Origin: Paenibacillus paridis
GTDB lineage: Bacteria > Bacillota > Bacilli > Paenibacillales > Paenibacillaceae
DNA: 43,146 nucleotides
NCBI RefSeq assembly: GCF_006345825.1
Contig: NZ_VCIX01000058.1
Location: forward strand, 1-43,146
Direction: 5' to 3'
In this document: positions 1 through 8,400 of the stretch, in pieces
How the letters are laid out: each line of letters opens with the position of its first letter
How positions within the stretch are numbered: position 1 is the first letter of the stretch
Program-made: the position numbers and the translations under genes
Notes under the pieces: generated by a model
What the model saw: only the letters and a program-made list of their open reading frames with translations
Told to the model about the DNA's origin: nothing
Database searches by the model: none

Positions 1-465
1 TCTCGTCGGATCCGTCGGCTTCGTCACAGTCGCTCCGGAGAGGATACCGGCAGCGCTCACTACCGCGCTGCCTTCCTTCGAATCGAACGTTACCGTGTAC
101 GTCGACACCGGAATCGCTGTCCACTTCGCATACAAAGTCGTATTTGCACTTACTGTATCCGTTAAGAAGTTCCACGCCGAAGCATAGCCCTCATCCTTAT
201 ACCAGCCCGAGAATGTATAACCCGCTCTCGTCGGATCCGTCGGCTTCGTCACAGTCGCTCCGGAGAGGATACCGGCAGCGCTCACTACCGCGCTGCCTTC
301 CTTCGAATCGAACGTTACTGTGTACGTCGACACCGGAATCGCCGTCCACTTCGCATACAGCGTCCTATACACGCTCCACTCATTCAAGATTACCGTATCT
401 GTGGAGAAGTTCCATGCCGACGAGAAGTTTACATCCACATACCAACCCGAGAATGCGTAGCCCGC
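1..465 (-). repeat. Tandem B-repeat coding units, 225-240 bp
   Basis: The block beginning TCTCGTCGGATCCGTCGGC occurs at 1, 226 and, diverged, at 466. Units are therefore 225 bp (75 codons) and 240 bp. The longer one has a 15-bp in-frame insertion within the unit (positions about 360-395). Units 1 and 2 are nearly identical in sequence, which points to recent duplication or gene conversion. Confidence 0.85.
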
Positions 466-1785
466 TCTCGTCGGATCGGATGGCTTCGGGACGGTCGCTC
501 CGGAGAGAAGGCCGGGCGCGCTCTCAACCGAACTTCCTCCTTGCGAGTCGAACACCACCGTGTACGTCGGCGTCCACTTCGCGTACAACGTCGTATTCGC
601 ATTTATCGTATCCGTATCGAAATCCCATAAGGTAATGTAATTTCCTTCCTTATACCAACCCGCGAAGAGATAGCCATCACGGGTTACCTCCGGCCTTGCA
701 ATCGTCGATCCCGGACTGACTTCATTCAGGTCCGCGACCGGATCGACACCGCCATTATTCTCGTTGAAGGTTACCTTGTAGCCCGTCGGCGCGGCTGCTC
801 GCGTTACCGTCAGGGTGTAGTTGGCCGTAGCCAACCCATTCTCCGACGTGACCACGACCGCAATCGTATTGCTACCGACCTCCAAGGGAATCGCCTCAGA
901 TAACCCGCCGTTCGCCACGCTTTTTCCGTTTACGGTAATCGTTGCATAATCCATTTTGGCCACCGGATATACTCTGGTGCTCTTCGCGCCGTAGGCGAAG
1001 TTAACGGAGTATTTCTTGTTATCGTCCGGATCCACAACGGGTATACCGTTGTTCAGCCCCAGTTCGATAAGCGAAGTGTCCGCGCCCGGAAGGCGATTAA
1101 TAAGCAACGTATAGGTCCGGGTTGTCGTCCCGTCTCTCGCCGTCACGACGACCGTTATCTTGTTATCTCCCATTAGTAAGCCAATGGGCACTTTGACGCC
1201 TCTTGTCGCTTCGATTCCGTTTACCGTGACGGTCGCCCCGCTATCCTCGGGTTGGGGATCGATCAGAACCTTGTTCTGGCCGATGAAAGATATCAAATCA
1301 TAGAACGGCAAGCTCTTATTGAACCCAAAGCCGACAGGTAAATCCCCCGGTATTTCGCTTTCCAGAAATAGGCCTAGAAAATTCAATATGGTGTTGCTCC
1401 CCGGCCCACCCGCTCGAGTTACCGTTAAAGTGGTGATTTTCTTTAACGCTTCATAAGGGGATGACGGCGTCACCAGAATCTCTATTGTGTTAACTCCAAC
1501 ATTCAGGGCAATTGCTCCCGACGGACTGCCGCTAGCTACTTCTACGCCGTTTACCTCAATCTTGGAATCAGCGTCTACCGCCGTCGGCGTAACCATTATC
1601 TCGCTCACGTTGTTCGCAACGTCCGCATAGAATTTCCAAGTGTCCATGAGGTCCTCCACAGCCTTGCCGCTAGACAAAGTTAATGTGGTTAGACTCGTGA
1701 CTCCGCTTCCTGCAGAAGAGTAAGATGGAAATAACCCCATTACTATTAATAAAACCGTAAACAATGAAATACCCCGCCTAATCAT
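1..1785 (-). CDS. Secreted protein with cadherin-like domains and InlB-type B-repeats (3' end missing)
   Basis: The reading frame is open from an ATG at 1785 to the window edge (595 codons, no stop), so the C terminus lies outside. GGAGAG sits about 10 nt before the ATG. Residues 1-25 form a signal peptide (MIRR, then a hydrophobic stretch ending SYSSAG). Residues about 30-330 read as three cadherin-like beta-sandwich units, marked by repeated phrases such as TITVNGK and IPLEVGSNTIAVVVTS. From about residue 335 come InlB B-repeats (Listeria-Bacteroides type) with the FAGWY...LYAKW signature: three complete and one partial in the window. The last units are almost identical at DNA level with a 225-bp period. 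Such domains usually belong to cell-wall or S-layer-associated adhesins; a C-terminal SLH or LPXTG anchor would be expected beyond the edge. Substrate and role are unknown. Confidence 0.85.
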   Translation of the reverse strand, partial: MIRRGISLFTVLLIVMGLFPSYSSAGSGVTSLTTLTLSSGKAVEDLMDTWKFYADVANNVSEIMVTPTAVDADSKIEVNGVEVASGSPSGAIALNVGVNTIEILVTPSSPYEALKKITTLTVTRAGGPGSNTILNFLGLFLESEIPGDLPVGFGFNKSLPFYDLISFIGQNKVLIDPQPEDSGATVTVNGIEATRGVKVPIGLLMGDNKITVVVTARDGTTTRTYTLLINRLPGADTSLIELGLNNGIPVVDPDDNKKYSVNFAYGAKSTRVYPVAKMDYATITVNGKSVANGGLSEAIPLEVGSNTIAVVVTSENGLATANYTLTVTRAAAPTGYKVTFNENNGGVDPVADLNEVSPGSTIARPEVTRDGYLFAGWYKEGNYITLWDFDTDTINANTTLYAKWTPTYTVVFDSQGGSSVESAPGLLSGATVPKPSDPTRAGYAFSGWYVDVNFSSAWNFSTDTVILNEWSVYRTLYAKWTAIPVSTYTVTFDSKEGSAVVSAAGILSGATVTKPTDPTRAGYTFSGWYKDEGYASAWNFLTDTVSANTTLYAKWTAIPVSTYTVTFDSKEGSAVVSAAGILSGATVTKPTDPTR

Positions 1786-1861
1786 TAGTCTCTACTCTCC
1801 TCTTGTCGTTGTGCTGATAGAGTCCATTAGTCACTCTTGAGCTATACAAGCCATAATATCT

Positions 1862-1867
1862 ACTATA
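1862..1867 (-). promoter_or_regulatory. Candidate -10 box of the B-repeat protein gene
   Basis: On the minus strand this reads TATAGT. It lies exactly 20 nt downstream of the three-element motif at 1888-1936. There is no good -35 hexamer; its expected position overlaps the promoter-proximal motif, as in activator-dependent promoters. Predicted leader is about 70 nt. Confidence 0.5.
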
Positions 1868-1887
1868 AAAGATAGCAGGGCTGAATT

Positions 1888-1936
1888 GACCTACCCGATA
1901 GGGTAGTTCTATGAGCTAAATCGGGTAGTTAGGTCC
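1888..1936 (-). promoter_or_regulatory. Three-element operator (copy 1)
   Basis: Read on the minus strand: two direct copies of AACTACCC, 22 nt apart start to start, then an inverted copy GGGTAGGTC. The second direct copy and the inverted copy form a hyphenated palindrome. The same arrangement stands before the next large surface-protein gene (9999-10043). The direct-repeat spacing of about two helical turns resembles sites of LytTR-family response regulators, but the regulator is not identified. Confidence 0.6.
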
Positions 1937-2016
1937 ATGTTTACGGATTCGGCTGCCCTTGGTTATAAAATGGAAAGGAAACCCCTGAGTCTAGAGGTCT
2001 CCGCGTTCAAGTCAAT

Positions 2017-2053
2017 AAAAAACGCCAAGCCGGATGAGATCCAGAGCTTAGCG
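2017..2053 (-). terminator. Rho-independent terminator
   Basis: The minus strand reads CGCTAAGC, an inner TGGAT/ATCCG stem with a CTC loop, GCTTGGCG, then six T. It lies 360 nt beyond the stop of the large SLH gene and directly behind the permease remnant, so it may originally have served that lost gene. Confidence 0.75.
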
Positions 2054-2077
2054 TCCTCTTGGTGTTCCGGTCAACCT

Positions 2078-2263
2078 TTATGAGCGCTGAAGGCCACGCC
2101 TTCGTTTATCAGGCGAGCTATTAATGATAAGACGCCATTGCAATTCGTTCCAGGACCATAGAAGTTGGATGATGACGATCGCGACCAACGCGGATTTTAC
2201 CAATGACAACATAGTATATCGGAACGTTTGGAACAGATTGCATCCGTCCAGGGTCGCGTCTTC
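2078..2263 (-). pseudogene. Remnant of a MalG-type sugar ABC transporter permease
   Basis: The minus-strand frame from 2263 to a TAA at 2078-2080 encodes about 60 residues containing EDATLDGCNLFQTF and, further on, LLWSWNELQWRLII. These match the EAA loop (EAAxxDGC...F) and the following membrane segment (xxWNxFxWPLI) of carbohydrate ABC permeases. There is no start codon; a TAG stop lies just upstream in frame, and no partner transporter gene is nearby. The residue sequence is seen directly; the family assignment is from recall of the motif. It is a decayed fragment and not expected to be functional. Confidence 0.6.
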
Positions 2264-2414
2264 CTATCTTCATACCAGCAACGATCACTTCCGGCCATCG
2301 TATCTCCTGCCCGACCCGCTTGCCACTCTAGCTCCGCAGCACTGCACTTGGTTGAAAAAAACTAAGTATTGTTCAGCTGTTACCGATCTCCAAAAAAATG
2401 AATCACACATTACA

Positions 2415-5400
2415 TTAGATAAGTTTGGTTTGCTGTAAAAGCTTCCATACGATCATAGCTACTTCCGCCCGGGTGATATACGCTTTCGGCGCTAGCGTGT
2501 TTTCTCTGCGGCCCAATACCAGGCCAGCCTCCACTACCATCGCCGTACCGCTTCTCGCCCATTCCGATAGGCTACTCGAATCTACAAAACGGTGGAGCGA
2601 AGCAGAGGGATTAACCAACTGCTGGCTTTTATCCGTATGAATCAGCATCATGGCTTTGGCAAGCATGATAAACGCCTGTTCGCGCGTTATGTTATCGTTC
2701 GGTCGGAACGTATCGTCGCCGAATCCTGAAATTAAGCCATACGCATAGGCCGTTTGCACGGCGCCGCTATACCACTCATTCTCCTTCACGTCCACAAAAC
2801 GCATCGGCCCCTTCACCCTGCTCAGCCCAAGGCTCCGCACGAGGATTCCCGCAAACTCAGCTCGGGTTATGTCGCGATTGGGATGGAAGAATCCGTTTAC
2901 CGGAGCACTCAGAATCAGACGCGACCCCAGGTCGTTTACGGCTGGTTTGGACCAATGCTTCTCCACGTCGGTGAAGCGTTGCGAATGATGAATAACGGCA
3001 TAGGTGCCATTCGACAGGTCGCTGATTTTCACATAGCGTTTGCCGTCGACCTCCACGATTCTGCTTGGAACATGACGAATCGTTCCATTCGGTTCAAGAG
3101 CGACTGCTGTCGTGATCCGATTCACATCCACCTCCGGCGCAATCGCAAGCAGTCTATCTGGGTACTTCGAATACCGGACCTCGTCCTCCGTCTTATCGCC
3201 ATACTCCACCTTGATGGCAAACGTGATAGCTGGCGAGATGATATCCGCATCTAACCGCTCGGCTGCATCCTGCAAGCGCTTGGATGTTTCACTCGTAGCA
3301 TGGCCGACGGAGAGCCATACCTTTACGTCTTGCAGCAGGATTTGGCTACCCAAACGATCCGCGACGATCGCATCGCTATAGATTGAATGCGCAGGCAGCG
3401 TGAAGACCATCTTCTCCGTCTGAATGACCAAGGTCGTCGCTTTCTGCTTCAGGTCGTGAAGCAGTTGGCCGTTTAGCTTGATGTTTACCATATCGGAGCC
3501 ATTAGCCGCGACAATAGACAGGACAGCTCCCGGCTTTTCTTGCCCTAACCTGGCCGTTAGCTTCGCGGAATCCAACTCGGCCGTGATGACCGTTCGCCCC
3601 GCTAGGGTCGTTGCGATGACAGGACCAAGCTGTTCTACCTGCTGCCCGTTCACCAAAAATTTCAGCCATTCCATCGTTGGGGACGAAGTCTGCGGTGGTG
3701 ACGTTGTGATGCTCGCCGTCGGCCTAACGGAATGAGATGCAGCAGATACGGCACCAGGTCCGACGCTGTTGATTGCCCGAACCGTAAACGTGTAGTCCGT
3801 CCCGTTGGTCAGCCCTGTTACTTCCATTTGTGTTGTCGTTCCGACTACCGTAATTCCGCCCGGACTAGTCATCACCTCATACCTAAGAATGGCGCTCCCC
3901 CCATGGTCAGCCGGAGCATCGAAACGAACCGTGGCTATCGTGTCGCCCGCGCTCGCTCGCACGTTCGTCGGAGCCAGTGGCACCGTTGCAGGTATCGTAC
4001 TGGCTTCTTCCGAGAAGGGGCTTGAGCCTCCCAAATTGCTAGCCTTGACCGCAAAATAATAGATAACTCCATTGGTTAACCCTGTCACTTCGTAGTTTGT
4101 ATCCCTCACCGTAGCGACGGAATCGCTGAAATCGCCCGAAACCGTCGCTACATAGATCTCATATGCATCGGCATGCTCCACCGCCTCCCAATGCAAGGCA
4201 ACGCTTCGATCTCGGGCTATAGCTTGTAGCGAAGTCGGGCTTGCAGGCACGCCAGGCAGGGTAATGTTCTGCGTAACGGTAAAGGTCCGATCGCTCATAT
4301 GGGTAGCGGATACGGTAACCGTTGTGGTATAACTCCCGGCTTCCAAACCATCCTTGACTTTGACTGTAAAACTGGTGGACGGCGCACCGCTATTCAAGGT
4401 GGAGGCCGGCTGCGAGATTTCAAAAACTTCGGCGTCTGCTCCCCCCTTCGCTACGGATAAGCCTGTTAAATGTCCCGTACCGGTATTCGTAACGGAGATC
4501 ACCAGCGATTGCTGAGTACCAGGTCCATACCCTTGCGTCAAAACAGATGCATTCTGATGATCTATCGCTTCTATTTCATAGGTAAGAACCTCGGTTGCGG
4601 TGACGGAAACGACATTGCTTGTTACGCTCGCTGACTTCGTTCCGCTCACGCCCGCATTCGTGTTCGTCACTACGACGTAATAATACCTTGTGCCAGCCGT
4701 TGCCGTCGGTGCGTTGTAGCTTGCACTGGTCGCTCCATTCGCCAACGTGCCTCCGCTCGTGCTGTTGCTGCCGTTGCTATACCACTGATAGCTCAGCACA
4801 CCTCCATCGCTCACGCTCGCTGCTACGCTAAGCGTCGCCGTTCCTCCAACGTTCACCGTCTCATCCGTCGGCTGCGTACCGATGCTCGGCGTCTCTGCGT
4901 TCACTAGCGCGTTCACCGTCAACAATGCAGTTCCACTCGTCACGCTCGCTGTCTTCGTTCCGCTCACGCCCGCATTCGTGTTCGTCACTACGACGTAATA
5001 ATACCTCGTGCCAGCCGTTACCGTCGGTGCGTTGTAGCTTGCGCCGGTCGCTCCGTTCACCAACGTACCTCCGCTCGTGCTGTTGCTGCCGTTACTATAC
5101 CACTGATAGCTCAGCACACCTCCATCGCTTACGCTCGCCGCTACGCTAAGCATTGCTGTTCCTCCAACGTTCACACTCGCATCCGTCGGCTGCGTACCGA
5201 TGCTCGGCGTAGCCGCGTTCACGAGCGCGTTCACCGTCACCAATGCTGTTCCACTCGTCACGCTCGCCGTCTTCGTTCCATTAACACTCGCATTCGTGTT
5301 CGTCACTACGACGTAATAATACCTCGTGCCGGCCGTTGCTGTCGGTGCGTTGTAGCTTGCACTGGTCGCTCCGTTCACCAACGTGCCTCCGCTTGTGCTG

Positions 5401-8400
5401 TTGCTGCCGTTGCTATACCACTGATAGCTCAGCACACCTCCATCGCTTACGCTCGCCGCAACGCTAAGCGTTGCTGTTCCTCCAACGTTCACACTCGCAT
5501 CCGTCGGCTGAGTACCGATGCTCGGCGTAGCCGCGTTCACTAGCGCGTTCACCGTCACCAATGCTGTTCCACTCGTCACGCTCGCTGACTTCGTTCCGTT
5601 CACGCTCGCATTCGTGTTCGTCACTACGACGTAATAATACCTCGTGCCGGCCGTTGCCGTCGGTGCGTTGTAGCTTGCGCCGGTCGCTCCGTTCACCAAC
5701 GTGCCTCCGCTCGTGCTGTTGCTGCCGTTGCTGTACCACTGATAGCTCAGTAAACCTCCATCGCTTACGCTCGCCGTTACATTAAGCGTAGCCGTTCCTC
5801 CAACGTTCACACTCGCATCCGTCGGCTGCGTACCGATGCTCGGCGTAGCCGCGTTCACTAGCGCGTTCACCGTCACCAATGCAGTTCCACTCGTCACGCT
5901 CGCCGTCTTCGTTCCGCTCACGCTCGCATTCGTGTTCGTCACTACGACGTAATAATACCTCGTGCCGGCCGTTGCCGTCGGTGCGTTGTAGCTTGCGCCG
6001 GTCGCTCCGTTCACCAACGCGCCTCCGCTCGTGCTATTGCTGCTATTGCTATACCACTGATAGCTCAGCACACCTCCATCGCTCACGCTCGCCGCTACGC
6101 TAAGCGCAGCCGTTCCTCCTACGTTCACTGTTGCATCTGCCGGCTGCGTCCCAATGCTTGGCGTAGCTGCATTTACGAGTGCGTTCACCGTCACCAATGC
6201 GGTTCCACTCGTCACGCTCGCCGTCTTCGTTCCATTAACACTCGCATTCGTGTTCGTCACTACGACGTAATAATACCTCGTGCCGGCCGTTGCCGTCGGT
6301 GCGTTGTAGCTTGCGCCGGTCGCTCCGTTCACCAACGTGCCTCCGCTCGTGCTGTTGCTGCCGTTGCTATACCACTGGTAGCTCAATATACCACCGTCGC
6401 TCACGCTCGCCGCTACGCTAAGCGTCGCTGTTCCTCCAACGTTCACTGTCGCATCCGTCAGCTGCGTCCCAATGCTTGGCATAGCTGCATTTACGAGTGC
6501 GTTCACCGTCACCAATGCGGTTCCACTCGTCACGCTCGCCGTCTTCGTTCCATTGACACTCGCATTCGTGTTCGTCACTACGACGTAATAATACCTCGTG
6601 CCGGCCGTTGCCGTCGGTGCGTTGTAGCTTGCGCCGGTCGCTCCGTTCACCAACGCGCCTCCGCTTGTGCTGTTGCTGCCGTTGCTATACCACTGGTAGC
6701 TCAATATACCACCGTCGCTCACGCTCGCCGCTACGCTAAGCGTCGCCGTTCCTCCAACGTTCACACTCGCATCCGTCGGCTGCGTCCCAATGCTCGGCGT
6801 AGCCGCGTTCACGAGCGCGTTCACCGTCACCAATGCGGTTCCACTCGTCACGCTCGCCGTCTTCGTTCCGTTCACGCTCGCATTCGTGTTCGTCACTACG
6901 ACGTAATAATACCTTGTGCCGGCCGTTGCCGTCGGTGCGTTGTAGCTTGCACTGGTCGCTCCGTTCACCAACGTGCCTCCGCTCGTGCTATTGCTACTAT
7001 TGCTATACCACTGATAGCTCAGCACACCTCCATCGCTCACGCTCGCCGCTACGCTAAGCGTTGCTGTTCCTCCAACGTTCACTGTCGCATCCGTCAGTTG
7101 CGCCCCAATGCTTGGCGTAGCTGCGTTCACGAGCGCGTTCACCGTCACCAATGCGGTTCCACTCGTCACGCTCGCTGACTTCGTTCCGTTCACGCTCGCA
7201 TTCGTGTTCGTCACTACGACGTAATAATACCTCGTGCCAGCCGTTGCTGTCGGTGCGTTGTAGCTTGCGCCGGTCGCTCCGTTCACCAACGTGCCTCCGC
7301 TCGTGCTGTTGCTGCCGTTACTATACCACTGATAGCTCAGCACACCTCCATCGCTTACGCTCGCCGCTACGCTAAGCGTCGCCGTTCCTCCAACGTTCAC
7401 CGTCTCATCCGTCGGCTGCGTACCGATGCTCGGCGTCTCTGCGTTCACTAGCGCGTTCACCGTCAACAATGCAGTTCCACTCGTCACGCTCGCTGTCTTC
7501 GTTCCGTTCACACTCGCATTCGTGTTTGTCACTACGACGTAATAATACCTTGTGCCGGCCGTTGCTGTCGGTGCGTTGTAGCTTGCACTGGTCGCTCCAT
7601 TCACCAACGTGCCTCCACTCGTGCTGTTGCTGCCGTTGCTATACCACTGGTAGCTCAATATACCACCGTCGCTCACGCTCGCCGTTACATTAAGCGTAGC
7701 CGTTCCTCCAACGTTCACACTCGCATCCGTCGGCTGCGTCCCAATGCTCGGCGTCTCTGCGTTCACCAGCGTATTCACCGTCACTTGAGCTACTCCACTT
7801 ATCACGCTAGCCGTCTTTGTTCCGCTCACGCTCAAATTCGTGTTCGTCACTATGACGTAATAATACTTCGTGCCAGCCGTTGCCGTCGGTACATTATAGC
7901 TAGCGCTTCTCGCTCCATTCACGAACGCGCCTCCGCTCGTGCTGTTGCTGCCGTTGCTATACCACTGGTAGCTCAATACACCTCCATCGCTCACGCTCGC
8001 CGCTACGCTAAGTGTAGCCGTTCCTCCAACCTCAATCGTCGCATCCGCTGGATGCGTCCCAATGCTCGGCGTAGCCGCGTTCACGAGCGCATTCACTGTT
8101 ACCGAAGCAATATTGCTCGTAATGCTCGCTGATTTTGTTCCCACAGCGCGCGAATTTGTATTCGTCACCTCGACGTAATAGTACAGAATCCCATCAGTGG
8201 CAGTCGGCGCGTTATAGCTTGCGCTGGTCGCTCCAGTCACAGGCGTACCACCGGAGGTGCTGTTGCTGGTATTGCTGTACCACTGGTAGCTTAACGTTCC
8301 GCCGTCTATGGTGTATGCCGTCACTCTAAGCGTCGCCGTTCCTCCCACATTTACCACCTGATTCGCTGGCTGTGTACTGATGGTCGGAATGTCAGCGTCA

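Noticed and set aside
2124..2438. 104-codon plus-strand frame
   Set aside because: It lies antisense to the permease remnant, runs into the 3' end of the SLH gene and has no ribosome-binding site.
4619..8329. A ladder of plus-strand frames of about 74 codons, rich in Ser, Arg and Cys, at 318-bp steps
   Set aside because: They are antisense shadows of the Ig-module array: same period, no ribosome-binding sites, and their sequence simply mirrors the repeated coding strand.
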